Counted from the first letter of the stretch, positions 42,679 through 55,867 are shown. The stretch: DNA of 64,000 nt from Malus domestica (GCF_042453785.1 NC_091661.1:26837501-26901500), one strand, 5' to 3'. The notes: generated by a model from the letters alone, not told the origin. Numbers and translations are program-made.

Positions 42679-45607
42679 ATGGATACTTCACGTTTAATCA
42701 ATGGGTCATGTGGTGATTCTGGAGTTGATTTACAAGGTGAGTCTCAATCTGATAATCCACCTGCGAATAATCTATATAGACCGAAAGTTCATGTAGATGT
42801 ACTGGGAAGGGAATTTAGTTCGTGTGATAATGCATATAAGTTTTATGTAGATTATGGTAGAAAAAGTGGTTTCAATGTACGGAAACATCACCAGACAAAA
42901 AACAAGATGAATTTGGTGTCACGAGTAAGTTATTGTTGCTCAAAAGAAGGTTACCGACAAAAAGACAAACGGCGTGAAGTTGTAACTTATTCGCAACCAA
43001 TTTCAAGAGTTGGTTGCCGAGCACATATGACTTGTCTACTTCAGAAGAACGGAAAATTTAGGGTTGTGTCGTTTGAGGAAGGTCATAATCATGATTTGAT
43101 TGCAACACCAATGAAGCATATGCTTAAGATCAATAGAAGTATGTCTGAGGCTCAAAAAGCACACGCTAATGATGCAGAAAATGTAGGATTACCTATTAAA
43201 GCAACTGTGGACCTAATGAGCATAGAAGTTGGAGGTCGTGACAATCTTGGCTTTTTGGATAAAGATTATAGGAATTATATACATAGCAAGCGAAAGACTA
43301 AAATGAAAAAGGGAGATGTTGGTGTTATATTGCAGTATTTCCAAAAAATGCACTCGGAAAACTCTTCCTATTTTTATGCGATGCAAGTTGATGATGATGA
43401 TATGATCACAAATATATTTTGGGCTGATGCACGTTCAGTAAGTGATTATAATCTATTTGGTGATGTTGTGTGCTTTGATACCACTTATCTAACCAACGAA
43501 TATGGTCGACCATTTGCACCATTTGTTGGAGTTAACCATCATAAGCAAACTGTAGTGTTTGGTGCAGCTTTGTTGTATGATGAAACTACAACTTCTTTTC
43601 GGTAACAACCAAGAACAATTCTTACAGATCAATCGGCTGCAATGTCAAGGGCAATATTTGAAGTCTTTCCTGAAACTTGTCATCGATTATGTGTTTGGCA
43701 CATTTATCAAAATGCAGCCAAGAATTTGAGCCATGTTTTTCATAGATCAACAGAATTTGCTCATGATTTCAGCACATGTGTATATGATTATAAAAATGAA
43801 AATGAGTGGCTACTAGCATGGAATAATATGCTTGAGAAATATAGCCTTCAAGACAACAATTGGTTGCGTGACATATTTAACTTGTGATAAAAGTGGGCTT
43901 TGGTGTATGGGCGGCATACTTTCACTGCAGACATGAAAAGCACACAACGTAGTGAATCTATGAACAATGTCTTAAAAAAATATTTGAAGCCTAAACATGA
44001 TTTTCTACGATTCTTTGAGCATTATGAGATAGTGTTGGCAGATCGAAGATATCAAGAATTACTTGCTGATTTCAAGATGATGGAGACTAGTCCTATATTA
44101 TTAGCAAATGTAGAAATGTTGCAGCAAGCGGTGAAGGTTTATACCCCTGAGGTATTTAAACTTTTCCAAAAAGAGTATACATGCTTTCTTGGTTGTAGTA
44201 TTCACAAAGTTGATAAGTCCGAGACGAGTACGGAGTACATAGTATTTTGTGCTAGTAAACGTCAAGAACACTTGGTTAAATTTGAAGCTTCAACACAAAT
44301 AGTTAATTGTAGCTGTATGAAATTCTCTTTTGTTGGGATTTTATGTGGTCATGCAATCAAAGTGCTTGATAAGAAGAATGTGAAAAAAATCTCATCCCAT
44401 TACATATTAAATCGATGGACAAGAGCGGCAAAGGCTAGAAGTATGAAAGATTACCATGGAGTGGGTGCTCATGATAATCCTAAAGAGTCCATGGTAAAGC
44501 GTTATAGCCATTTGCGTTGCAATTTTCGTGAAATTGCTTCCTTAGCTGCAGAACATGACAAGTTAACTGAGTACGCACATCATCGTTCAATTGAGATGCT
44601 TAAAGGCTTGGAAGAAATAAAGAAAAGCCTTGGTGAAAAAGATTGCACAAGTGGTGTTCAAAATTTGAAAGGCAAGGTTGATTCAACTGGTAAAGAACAT
44701 GTTGAGATAATGGTTGAGCCTAATAATTGTGAAACAATTGTTTGTGGAGTTAAGAGAAAAGCTACAGTTGGACGTCCATGCGGTCGACTGAAGAACCCGC
44801 TTGAACAAAAAAAGTCTAAGTCGACATCGAAGAGTAAAAAAACTCCTGCAAGACGACAAATAGCTATGGAGGTACATAAATTGTATTATGTGCATGTTAT
44901 AAGTGATTAATGTGTTATCTTACAAATATAATTTAATTTTTTTGTCAAAATTTTTTGTAGGAATTTACTTGCACAGGTGAAAGTTCAACACTCCAGGGTG
45001 TAGGACATGAGGCTCATTTATTTGATAGCTTGCCTCAAGTAAGGACTTTAAACTCTTTTAATTTTAATAAAGTTATATCAAAATTTAATTTCTAGACATA
45101 AGAGTTGAGCTTGAGAATTCAAACTTACTCTTTAAACATAAATGCAGGGATATGTCAATGTTGGTACTGGTTCAAAACAACATTTTCAAGCTACACAGGG
45201 AATTCAGTGCACCAATGTATTGCTTTACTCTGAAAGAATTTTTAGCTTGTCAACTTCTTTTATCTCGTTTTTAATTTCTAATATATTAATTTCAACACTT
45301 ATTTTTTGCTTTTGCTTATTTTTTGCTTTTGCCTTTCATAGGATTTACCGAGGGGAACCAAGATTTCATTTTTAACTTCTGGAAGTTTGGACGAGATTAC
45401 ATGTTGGCAACAAAATGTCTCTTTCACTCAACTGCTTAATGTGAGTATTACATATATGACAACTATAATACATACAAACAAATATAGATGTGTACAAAAT
45501 GTTGATCCTATCATATATTTAGCCGCTTGACTTTTTGTTTGTAGGAATCAACAACAAATTTTCATGCCTTGTCACAAGATGAAAGAGCCAAACAAAATGG
45601 AAATTGA
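42679..45607 (+). pseudogene. FAR1/FHY3-type MULE transposase, disabled
   Basis: Exons 42679-44871, 44961-45038, 45148-45216, 45342-45440 and 45545-45607 (stop TGA) have good splice sites. Domains in order: FAR1 zinc-binding domain ('DNAYKFYVDYGRKSGFNVRK', 'CRAHMTCLLQ', 'FEEGHNHDL'); MULE catalytic domain with Asp in 'VVCFDTTYLT', Asp in 'TILTDQSAAM' and Glu in 'STQRSESMNN'; SWIM zinc finger 'NCSCMKFSFVGILCGHAIKV'. Damage: a stop at 43603 with loss of about 13 codons expected between 'TTSFR' and 'QPRT', and two adjacent stops TGA TAA near 43885-43890 before 'KWALVYGRHTFTADM'. Everything else is open, so inactivation is relatively recent. Host FHY3/FAR1 light-signalling regulators derive from such transposases; this copy is transposon-borne, not a host gene. 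Confidence 0.93.
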
Positions 45608-46441
45608 GCAGGATTTTAATTTGTAGATTTTTTTGTAAAATGGAAAATTGGAGGTGTGGAGTGCCCACATATTATTTTGGCTTCCTGCAACATGAAGAAA
45701 AAATTGGAAGATATTTCTTTTTGTTTTTGGCAAATTTTGTGCAGTATAGAAAGTTGAAGTAGAGGTTGCACCATTTTCCTTTTGAATTGTACTATCTTAA
45801 GTTAAAATAACTTGTAATTGTCTTTGAATTTGCATAACTGCTTTCTAAAATAGTTATTCTAATATTTTATACAAGTATTTTTAACATTGCATAAAAAAAT
45901 TAAAGAACCAATTAATTAAATTTGCCTAAACTTGAAAATTAAAACTGGTGGGTGCATGTGCTTTCGCCAAGAAGAGGAACAAAACAAAGTTGGGGTCTGT
46001 GAACAAAGGAGAGGAAAGAGAGAAGACTGGACAAATTGAACGGGGGTATAAGGGTATTTTGGTCCTTTACTTGATATTTTAATATTACATAACATTTTTA
46101 AGAAAGAAAAAAAATAATGGACAGATGTCAAACTGGTAAGCAGCCACAGTGGCTGTTCAGCAGGACTTCCTGCTAATTTTTAAGCAGCAAAGTTTTGTCC
46201 AATAATTATAGTCATTTAGTTCATAAAAAGTGATGGACGGTAGGGGTGGGTTCAAAAAACCGAAAACCGAAAAAAACCGAAAACCAAACCGGACCGAGGC
46301 CGAAAAAAACCGAACCGAAAAAAAACCGAACCGAAACTGTCAAACCGAACCGAACCGATATATATATATATATATTTATTTTTTTTTTTTTTTCAATATT
46401 ATAAATAGTTTAGTCATACAATCATAACAAAACATAACCTG

Positions 46442-46500
46442 TAGCCAAGTTGGTTTCTGTGAAGCTTTTCAAACTGCAGGGCATGGGTTCGAACCCTCAT
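46442..46500 (+). ncRNA. tRNA-like SINE head with Pol III A and B boxes
   Basis: A box TAGCCAAGTTGG (46442-46453) and B box GGTTCGAACCC (46486-46496), at tRNA-like spacing. The intervening and following sequence does not fold into an obvious full tRNA, so this is read as a SINE head rather than a tRNA gene. Confidence 0.55.
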
Positions 46501-46670
46501 GCCTCAAGATTTCAAAGAATTTTTTAAATTTTTTTTGAGAAATCAACAAAACCCTTTTAACCCTAGCCAGCCACAGCAGCCACACCTTTTTTTTTTTTTT
46601 CATTCTCCTCCTCTCTCTCGTGTTAAACTCTTTAACCCTAGGCAGCCACAGCCGCCGCAACACCCTTTAA

Positions 46671-46814
<144 letters not shown>

Positions 46815-46979
46815 TGATTTTCCTTTTATTTTTTGGCTTGTGATTTCGATGATTTATTGATTTTTGTATGCATCTGACAATTATAATCCCTTTTTTGCAT
46901 TTGGTTTTTGGATTTGTGTATTTGGATATTTGTTTCAATTGTTATTTGGATTACTGATTCGATCTCTGCTGCGTGCCTC

Positions 46980-47140
46980 TTTCAAGGTCGTTCCCGTCAT
47001 CTCACGTCGTCTCGCCCCCGGCTCCGTCTACCGCAGCCCCCAACTCTACGCCAAGCTCCGCCCCGAAATGGATGCCGATAACTCCTCCGCCGATGCGGTT
47101 CGTTTCATCTCTTCCTTCCTTCCTTCCTTCCTTCCTTCCT
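46980..47140 (+). pseudogene. Exon-like GC-rich fragment, family unknown
   Basis: Follows an intron-like stretch ending TTTCAAG. It reads 'VVPVISRRLAPGSVYRSPQL' and 'YAKLRPEMDADNSSADAVRF', and ends in a TTCC microsatellite (about 47112-47140). GC-rich third positions suggest real coding origin. I cannot assign it. Confidence 0.4.
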
Positions 47141-47151
47141 GGTTTGCAATT

Positions 47152-49350
47152 TGACATCTTATTATCAATTGTAGTAAAGTATGTAAGTAGGGATCGTTCT
47201 AGGCCGGGGATTAGGAGGGATTGCTAAATCACTTGGAAACTGACTTGAAAACGTAAAAACAAAGTTTAAAACACTAACTAGACTCAAAGAATGCAAAACT
47301 ATACTTTAAAACACTAAAACAAACCAAAAGACTCAAAACAGCCCCTAAACACTCAAAACTACCTTAAACACACAATCTGGGCAGGTTTGGGACTCTAACA
47401 CAAACTTGGACGAATTTTGGTTTTCTAATGAACTAAAATACTTAAAAACATAATCTAAGACAAATTCTAATTAATATGACTCAAAGAAATAAGATGGGGT
47501 TGATTTTGGACGAAAATAATTAAATTAAGACAAGAACAAAGTAAACAAATTCTTAGACAAATTTAAGTGAATCAAAACAGATTGTAAAATGAATTTGAAT
47601 GAAACTTATGGATGGAATGCTAGCTAGGAGGTTCTTCTCCACACATGTCACACTTGCATACAAAACGATTTCAAGTTGCTTTTCGATAAGCTATGAATAC
47701 TCAACGCCCCAAATTAACCGTGAATTGCACTAATTAACCCTCAGTTTTTCCACAAGTTATTGGATTGGATGATTGCATACGACAACCCAAAACATTCCCT
47801 ACAAGTTCCCTACATGAATTGCATAATAGAGATACAAGCAAGAATCATTAAGTTCTATGAAAAACATAAGCATTGACGAGGCACTCGTTACTATGATTTG
47901 CATGAAACTTATGCCAAGAATTTACTTAACGTGATTGTGACTAGCAACCTTCACTACTTGTGAATATAAGTTCATAACGATTAGGTGAAACTCCCTTATA
48001 TTCTAGCGTTAAATTCATGCATGAAAATTAAGCGTGCACTCTCAACCAACATACAAAAATCATTTTTTTATACGATCGGATAAGTAAATTGAATTCACAA
48101 CTTATGAATCACAACTGGATGTAATCAAATCATATTGCAAGTATGAACATAGTTTCGAATCACCCCCTAACTAAAAGGGGTTTAGTTCCTCATACTCACA
48201 AAGCAAAGATACATAAAATTAGACATTAAAATCAAAGGAAAGAAAACACCTAAAATGCTCCAACTTGGTAGCAAGTGCATCCAAGATTCCTCATTTCCCT
48301 TGCTTGCGGCAGATTGGGTTATGGACAGATTTTGGGTAGTTTTATGATGTACAATGGATGGGGAATGGTATGGAAGGGTTTAGGGTGAGTGTGGAGGAGT
48401 GTTTGATGGTTGGAGGGTGGTGGAGAACTAGGCAAAGAGGGTGGAAGAAGGTGGAGTGGCTGTTATGTTTTCTAGGCACTAGAATGGTGTTTTTGGGGTG
48501 TTTTGCTTCCTAGGGTGTGTATGGACGAATTTTTGTGATAAAATGATGAATATGGGGGATTGTCCTTTGGCCAAGGGGTGTAAACATGTATTTATAGGCC
48601 CCAAAAAACCTTAGAAAATCAGGTTAGGTTAAGGATGAAATGCATGGCAATTTGTGTGTGTGGTGTGCAATGGTCCAAGGGTGAAAATGAAGTAATGATG
48701 CAAAGTGTGAAGGGTAAAATGGAGTGGTGTTGTAGCTAGGGAGCATGAATGATTGTGTACATTGCATAGAGATGGAAAGGGAGGTGAAATGTGTCAACAA
48801 ATGGGTCAAAGGTGCAACAACATGTGTTGCACATGGCATTGGATTCCAAATGTGAATGATGGAGCATCAATTGGTGCATGTAATGGATGTAAATGTTGTC
48901 TAAAATCTAATGAGTGAAGGGAACAAGAGATATCAAGCAATTGAGTGTAATAATTAAATGAATTGAAGCATGAAATTAGAAATTATGTAGGGGACAAGAG
49001 TGATCAAGCATGGCATGGAATCCAAAGGGAATTCTATGTGGTTTGCATGGCAAGGAATGCAAGTTGGGGTGACAGATTTTTGGGCTGTTTTCTTCATCTT
49101 TTGGACCATAATTCTTCATATTCTTGGCCTCTTTAGTTCTCAAATTCGTCCATCCACTTGGCCCATGCATTTGCTATCCATTCTAAGCCCGAAACATGCT
49201 CCAAGGGCCTCCAAAATGCATCTTCTTGCATACTTTGTACTTAGAGTTTGAAAACACACAAAAATAACTTTGAACACTAAAATAACTAAGGAAATACAAC
49301 ATAAATGCACAAGAACAAGCTAACTAAGTCGCATAAATATGCTCCTATCA
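47152..49350 (-). mobile_element. Athila/Tat-type solo LTR
   Basis: From TGACATCTTATTATC to GCTCCTATCA. It shares long blocks with the LTR at 12212-14007, such as CTAGGCCGGGGATTAGGAGG and CACAAGTTATTGG...GATTGCATACGACAACCC, but has a different second half (48200-49350). No primer site or second LTR adjoins it. Flanking 5-mers (CAATT, GACCT) do not match, so one end may be truncated. Confidence 0.8.
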
Positions 49351-49921
49351 GACCTACATGCTTTGTTGGTTGGTTCTATTATATGTTTCAGTCTATTTGA
49401 ACACTGGAAATAATGTTTTTATTGTCATAAAGGTGCAAAATTTGTGATTGTTAATTCATAAGCTGAAGGAAAATTATGTTTGTTTGTGCTCAGGGGTCGT
49501 CAAAGGCAGGAAATCATGATTGGATATCGCGATTCATGGTCTTCACCTCTGGTGTTTGTTGGATTGCTGGTTCATGGTCGCCAGAGCTTGCTTCGACGGC
49601 AGCAAGGGAACTAAGCAGCTAGGTTTTCAGTTTTTTTCTTTCTTTTTCGGGCTCAACCCTTGGGTTGGGTTGTTGTGCTGGCCCATTTTTTTGTTTGTGT
49701 TTAGTTGTGGGCTTTTGATATGTATGTAAGTTTAATGAAAGTTTACATTTTATAAAAATAAAATAAAATAAAATAAAACCGAACCGGGCCGAAACCGAAC
49801 CGAAAAAAACCAAAAAAAAATTGAACCGAACCGAACCGAACCGAACCGAACCGAAATTTCGGTTCGATTTCGGTTTTGGCAAAAAACCGAACCGTTTCAA
49901 ACCGAACCCAGATGTCAAACT

Positions 49922-50109
49922 GGTATTTTGGTCCTTTACTTGATATTTTAATATTACATAACATTCTTAAGAAAGAAAAAAAATAATGGACAGATGTCAA
50001 ACTGGTAAGCAGCCACAGTGGCTGTTCAGCAGGACTTCCTGCTAATTTTTAAGCAGCAAAGTTTTGTCCAATAATTATAGTCATTTAGTTCATAAAAAGT
50101 GATGGACGG
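49922..50109 (-). repeat. Direct duplication of the MULE right end
   Basis: A 188-bp copy of 46053-46240 with one mismatch that I noticed. It includes most of the MULE right inverted repeat and 40 bp of its outside flank. It is preceded at 49909-49925 by a 17-nt copy of 46122-46138. Confidence 0.93.
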
Positions 50110-51289
50110 TTCTGATGGGACCCCACATCCATCCATCTAACGGGACAAATATTTGTGTTTACATAAAGTTTACATGAATGCACTACCTTAATTACAAATA
50201 TTTGTGTTTTTCATTTCCCAAGTCCCTTTCAATTATGATGGACCGAATATATATTCATTATTTTCAAGATTATTAAAGGTTTTTTGAGTTCATTGCATTC
50301 AAATATTATTGTGGATATCATGCTACAAATGGTAATTGTAAAAGCGAAAAACCATCATACTTTACAAATATAAATATTTTCTTATGGTAAACATTTTGTG
50401 AACCCACGAATTTACATCTTGCATTCTATGCTAAATTATGTTGGACAAGGGTGAATTCTAATTTGCTGTAATGTAAAAAAAACATCTGCATTTTTTTGTA
50501 GTGAAGAAATAATGACACTATAAAAAAAACCATCCCTACAGTTGACTACTGAACACTGACTATTTCTGAAACTGAATATTGGTAATACTATTTCTAAAAC
50601 TAAACACTGGTTATTTCTAAAAATTGATCATGGGTATTATCACTGTTTCTTAAACTAAACACTAGCACTATCACTATTTCTAAAACTGAATATGAGAATT
50701 ACACTATTTCTGAAACTGAACACAGATTGGTGTGCACCTTGCATGTGCTTTTGGTTGAATTTTTTTTCTTTTCTTTCTTTGGTGCTTATCATTAAATAAA
50801 GTTGTTAGGTGATTTTTAGTTAAAATTCAAAATTTTGAAATCATTTTAATTAATTTTTCTAAAAATATTTTGTGTTCAATTATAGAAATAATCATTGTTC
50901 AATTCTAAAAATGGTCAGTGTTCATATGACATGACACAAACATAATAATTTATCCAAACTAAAGTTAAAACCATTATTTCGAAATTAAAATTAGCATTGC
51001 TTTTAAAAATGAAAAATAAAAATTTTCTTCATATTTGGTTTTGTGATATTATTATTTAGTTTGTTCTAAAAAAATAATGAAACAATGTTCAAATAAAACA
51101 AAAAAATAAAAAGTATTTTGTTTACATGTGAGAGTAGAGTGACATGAGGGAGTGAGAATAGGTGAAAGGAGATATGAGAGATAAAGTTGATGGGGAGGGG
51201 TGAGGAGAGAAGAGAGTGGAGAGAGAAAATTGATATGAACATGAGAGAGAGAGAGAGAGAGGAATATAGGTAAATAATATGATTGGTAC
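50110..51289. other. AT-rich stretch with a degenerate tandem repeat
   Basis: No gene. Between about 50545 and 50735 a loose repeat of CTATTTCTRAAACTGAAYA recurs about six times at irregular 30-45 bp spacing. A GA microsatellite lies at 51244-51262. The piece near 50785-50850 (TTATCATTAAATAAAGTTG) recurs inverted near 41440-41500 and again near 52085, marking a dispersed repeat. Confidence 0.6.
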
Positions 51290-51944
51290 TAGGGGTGGGT
51301 TCAGTTTCAATCGGTTCTTTTTTTGCCGAAACTGAAACCAAATCGAAATTTCTATTTGGTTCGGTTCGATTCATTTTTTTCGGTTTTTATTCAGATAATT
51401 TTTTTTTTCAGCTTGGTTTTGGTTCACTTTGGTTTTTTTTATTTTATAAAACCTGATTTTAAAAAAAAAATTGAAAATTGGTCTATGCTCTACAACTTTG
51501 CTTCCAGTTTTTCCATTTCAAAGAAAGTAAAGGAAGAAAAAAAGAGAAAGAGAAAGAAGATGCAAGAAGGAACAAAGAGAAAGAAGATGTGGGGAGGGTC
51601 GGGTGGGGAGAAAAAAAAAAGGAAGAAAGAAGAGGGTCAGGTGGGAAGAAGAAAATGGAAGAAAGAAGAGGGTTGGTGGGGGAGAATAAAAAGGACTTGG
51701 ATTATAGGTTAATGGTTGGCCTAAAATAAAATCTTAAAACTTGGGTCTATTTAAAATTGGGCTTTGAATATAAACACTCAAATATTAAATAAATATATAA
51801 AATTAATTATATTTAATTCAGTTTGGTTCAGTTTTTGAATCATCAAAACCGAACTAATAACTTTCGGTTCAGTTTGGTTTTCTTAATTCGATTCGGTACT
51901 TGGTTTCGTTTTTTTCGGATTTCGATTTTTTCAACCCACTCCTA
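51290..51944. mobile_element. Small hAT element with CCGAAC repeats, both ends present
   Basis: 655 bp with ends TAGGGGTGGGTT and AACCCACTCCTA, inverted with one mismatch. It is flanked by ATTGGTAC (51282-51289) and ATTGGTAT (51945-51952), an 8-bp TSD with one change. Both subterminal regions carry CGGTTCGG-like repeats. The core is purine-rich and non-coding. Confidence 0.9.
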
Positions 51945-51952
51945 ATTGGTAT

Positions 51953-53329
51953 GGGTAGAGAGGGGGGAGGAAGAGAGAGAGAGAGAAAGTGATGTGACAG
52001 TTAGTTTTTTTTTTTAATTATATTAAATTATTTTGTCATGTTTATTAAAGTTTAAGTCTTTTTCATTAAAGTTTAAGTCATTTTCATTAAATAAAGTTAC
52101 TAGATAATTTTTTGTTAATAAAAAGTTTAAAGAAGCTATTTTCATTAAGCTCCCAAAGATTATTGTTATACATATTTGTGCAGCCACAACTTTGACAAGC
52201 TGGCATCTTTTAGTCAGCTTTTGTTCCCTTCACACGTGGCTTTAATGATGAAATTCTTTGAGCACAAACCCCTTGATCAAAAGACAAATCTGAGCCTGGG
52301 TTTCAATTCAGTTGGCTTTTATCAGCTACATTTGTTTCGAGATCGATCATGCTTAGGTCTTCAAATTTCCCCTGTAGGGAAGTTAACAAAGATTTGCATG
52401 CGTGGTGGCGAACACTTTAAGTCATTAATTTACATGACCTAATAGTACTAATAGCAGCATATAGAGCTGTTAGAGAGCAATGACAATATTATTGGTGCAA
52501 AAATTCTTCACCCTTCTGTCTCCAATTTGAACAGGTGTCCATCCCGCTGTTTCTTCATTGGTGTTGATTACAAATTACATTAAATTGTCTTTGTTCTCGT
52601 TGATTACAAATTACATTAAGTTGATACATCAACAATTAGATTCAAGTGAGGAATGCCGGATGCATAATGAAATAGTGTTACTATTCCTAGGTGCCAAGAG
52701 AATATGGTTCAATTATGCACGCATTTGTAATGCAATTTTATTGTATGTTATATACAAAGTAATTGAATCCTTTAACTTCTGAGTCTAGGGAGAGATTGAG
52801 ATTCTTAATAGATGAAAGCAAGTCTGAAGGGACTCGCTTTTTGCAGAGGTGTCTTTCAAAGACTTGCCCGATTAGAGAAAGAAGGGATAACTCATGGAAT
52901 ATTGTATCCTTCACAAAGAAGTATTTACCAAGGGTCAAAAGTGACGATATTCAATGAGCCTAAAGAAAATGATATTAGCCAGGAAAGCTTTAAAGGGCAG
53001 ATAAACGTGTTGGCATCAGAAACTTTTGACTACCCTGGAGCACCGCGTACTTTAGAGTGTAATGACTTCCTCAGACAGGTAAGGAATGATCGAAATGGGT
53101 AAGAACAATAAATGAACAAACTTTGTTTTATTTTTGTTATTGTTTAATAGTATTTTTTATGAGGGTGATTTTGTATAAAATCAATAAAAAGTTACAATAT
53201 TAACAATATATCAACAATATTTATATTAATAAATAGGTCAATAATGTATTATGATACTTGAATGCATTTAAAATAAACAAAAATTACAAAATCTACCACT
53301 ACAGTTGTCATTCACTTCAATTGACACCC
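51953..53329 (+). other. Unassigned stretch with an unrecognised ORF
   Basis: A 96-codon frame at 52812-53102 reads 'RLARLEKEGITHGILYPSQR' and 'GQINVLASETFDYPGAPRTL', and looks exon-like (followed by GTAAGG near 53079). I cannot name the family. Another short frame at 52176-52442 follows an acceptor-like GTGCAG. They may be exons of the same lost gene, possibly the gene represented by the kinase fragments nearby, but that is speculation. Confidence 0.35.
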
Positions 53330-53374
53330 CATTTCTCATATTTTTTTTTTAATATTTTGGAATAGATGAATATG

Positions 53375-53630
53375 GATTCAGACACTTTGTTACAGTGTCG
53401 GTTTCCTGATTTTGTTTTTTAGATTTGGATTCAGACAATGCGTTGCAGTGTCCGTTTTCTGGTTTCGTTTTTTTTTTTTTTTGTCACTCACACGCCTCAT
53501 ATGCTTCACACCTTGCATGACTCTTAATTTTACATTTAGATTTAGACACTGCAATGTAGTGTCCGTTTCCTCATTCTATTTTTTACATTTGAATTCAGAC
53601 ATTTTAGTGTAGTGTCCGTTTTTTGGTTCA
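53375..53630 (+). repeat. Four copies of a GACACTGCA-TGCAGTGTC palindromic motif
   Basis: Copies near 53378, 53431, 53547 and 53599, each followed by a CGTTTYCTGRTT-like and T-rich tail, at 50-115 bp spacing. The cleanest form occurs once at 62442 as GACACTGCAATGCAGTGTC, a perfect 9+1+9 inverted repeat. Confidence 0.75.
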
Positions 53631-53779
53631 GTTTTTTACATTTAAATATCTAGGCTCGAAATATAGTATCGTTGGCTTCCTTCTCATCATGGTTAAGTCA
53701 CTTTTATTTTGCTAGGAAAGTAATAAATTTTTTTTTCTGCACCATTCGGACGTAATACTCAAGAAAATAAATGCCGTCT

Positions 53780-54490
53780 GCATATACTCTCACTGGATTA
53801 TTGTTCTTCTTTAGCTGCAATATGTACTGTACAAAACATATTTCTTCCAGGATGCTGTATCTATGAAATGACTTCTCATGTCACTCTTAATCTGTTTCTG
53901 TTGTGTGTATTTTCTTAATCTGTTTCTTGTTGGTCTCCTCCTCATCATGGTTAAATCAATTTTATTTTCATTTACTAGGAAAACAATAAATTTTATTTCT
54001 TTACCACTGGGCTGCACAAACTGATACTCAAGGAAATAGAGGGGGCAACAAGCAGCGATTATCGCCTAAAAAAATTTGGAAAAAAATAAAGGCGAATAAT
54101 AACATCATTACTGTTGGTGGATACCCTACTTGCATTGCAAATCCATCCAAAGTGCTCCATAAAATATATAATTCCGTGGAGAACATGTCTTAGTGGTCAA
54201 AAGAGAGTACAATATAAATACGTGTAACATTTGTAAAGAATGTTGTGTTATTCGAGATATGTGACTTCAAAGTCATTGCATGTAAATTGTAATTGCTACA
54301 AGGAAGCCATCGTACGTAAAAAGATGCTTACCACCTTGTTTGAACCTGGAATTTACATTTTGGCCGAATCAATGCTTGATCATCGATGACTTGCAATTGA
54401 AATAAAAAAAAATATGAGGATGAAATGTTTTTAAAATGTATGAAGTTATCATTGCACCCAAATCTAAAGAGATAAAATGTAATTACCCTT
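53780..54490 (+). pseudogene. Segmental copy 1 with a NEK-like kinase exon fragment
   Basis: Diverged duplicate of 63240-64000. The exon at 53851-53880 reads 'GCCIYEMTSH', then deletes the rest of the exon and its donor. Downstream, GGTGGATACCCTACTTGCAT and the following 280 bp match copy 2. At 54395-54488 the sequence is also related to the inner side of the inverted repeat of the Mutator element at 39622. Confidence 0.8.
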
Positions 54491-55867
54491 TAATATTTGT
54501 GTAGTAAATAAACATTCATCTAACAATAATTAATGCAATTGTATGTAAATATTCAACCTTGGTATTACACGTTATAAGATCAAAACAAGGGGTTTTTGAA
54601 CTTTAGCCCTTAAAATATTGAAATTTAATAAAAATGACACACCCCGACCCGGGAAGGTCGAAGCATGTTGGCCATCACTATGAAGTGACGTAACCATAGG
54701 GGTAAGTTACGTAAAAAGTGAATAAATTTAAATCGAACTAGAACTAATTCAAATAAAAGATAGTGATATAGTGCACATTCGTGGGAGTGACCCACTATAG
54801 TTATTCAGAGCTTAAAGACAGAACAACTACCGAAGAGTAGTCAAGCAACTAAAGTACACTTATTACACACGGTGATAAGTTTATACATCAAAAGCCGAAG
54901 CTAAAGTCATAAACTACCAAGATTCCTCGAGTGCCACGAAGGAACAGCTATCTAGGTCCTAGAGGGGCGAAAAACAAAGTTGAGTGGGTTAGCAAAGCAA
55001 AGCTTATACGAAAACCTTTAGTTTTGAATATACTAACCCCTCACCATAAAACAAGTATAGTTTCCTTTAATGAGAACGTACATCGTAAGTAAGTATGTAT
55101 CCACAATACTAGCCAAATATAAATGATGATATGTATGCCAAAACATGATATAATCAATGTTGCGGTAGTATAATCATGTGATAAACAATATAATGAAGTA
55201 CTCATCCATCTAAGCTGACACACGAGTTCGAGTAGACAATATCTGACACAAACAGGACTGGGTGAAATCAATACGCTCTAGTACTACGATCACGTGAAGG
55301 CTGGTGCAGAAGCACGATCACATACAAGTCGGATTGCCTAATGAAATCTACCCGACAGGACTAGCACCTAACTTGGATCCAAGACGAGCGAACAGTGCGA
55401 TATGAACATACACGTGAAGGACTGGCCCTGGCCCTGGGGCGAGTACTAACACCGGTGCAACAGGATGAGCATGTATACATATATGTATGAATGTCATGAC
55501 AAGTATATCTCAACCATATAGCAGCATTTATCACAATTATCCAGTACTTGGCAACATATACGTAAAGTGAAGCATCTATGTAATTTTAGAAACTATAAAT
55601 ACGTATAGGTATAAAAATAAACTGCTCACTCACAAGTACGTCGATGGGTCGTAATCCTCGAGCCTAGCTTGGCCTCGTAAGTCCTCGGGATAAGTTTCGC
55701 CTATATGTGAAATAACTAATATCGAATTAATTAAAGCACATATACATAAACTTAAATAAAACCCCCATAGTTTGCTCAAACCTAGGGTTTAAATATACCA
55801 TCGTGACCTACTCGACGTCACGAACATCCCCATAATTTTAAAATAATTTTTGGATGGCTCACGCGCC

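Larger units (their letters stand above)
41826..46200 (+). mobile_element. MULE with FAR1-type transposase and long inverted repeats
   Basis: Inverted terminal repeats of about 250 bp (41826-42075 and 45955-46200) both begin GGACAAAACTT. Inside is a complete but disabled FAR1-like transposase gene on plus. The flanks TAATAATAA and AATAATTAT agree only when slipped, so the 9-bp TSD is eroded or lost in low-complexity sequence. The left repeat runs into the gene's leader. The right repeat is duplicated at 49922-50109. Confidence 0.92.

Noticed and set aside
45142..45375. Independent small membrane-protein gene
   Set aside because: The ORF reads through an intron of the transposase gene; the hydrophobic part is T-rich intron sequence.
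42679..45607. A domesticated FHY3/FAR1 host gene
   Set aside because: It is enclosed by 250-bp inverted repeats and has stops in the catalytic region, so it is a transposon gene.
46442..46500. A real tRNA gene
   Set aside because: Only the A and B boxes are present; no cloverleaf with a paired acceptor stem is visible.
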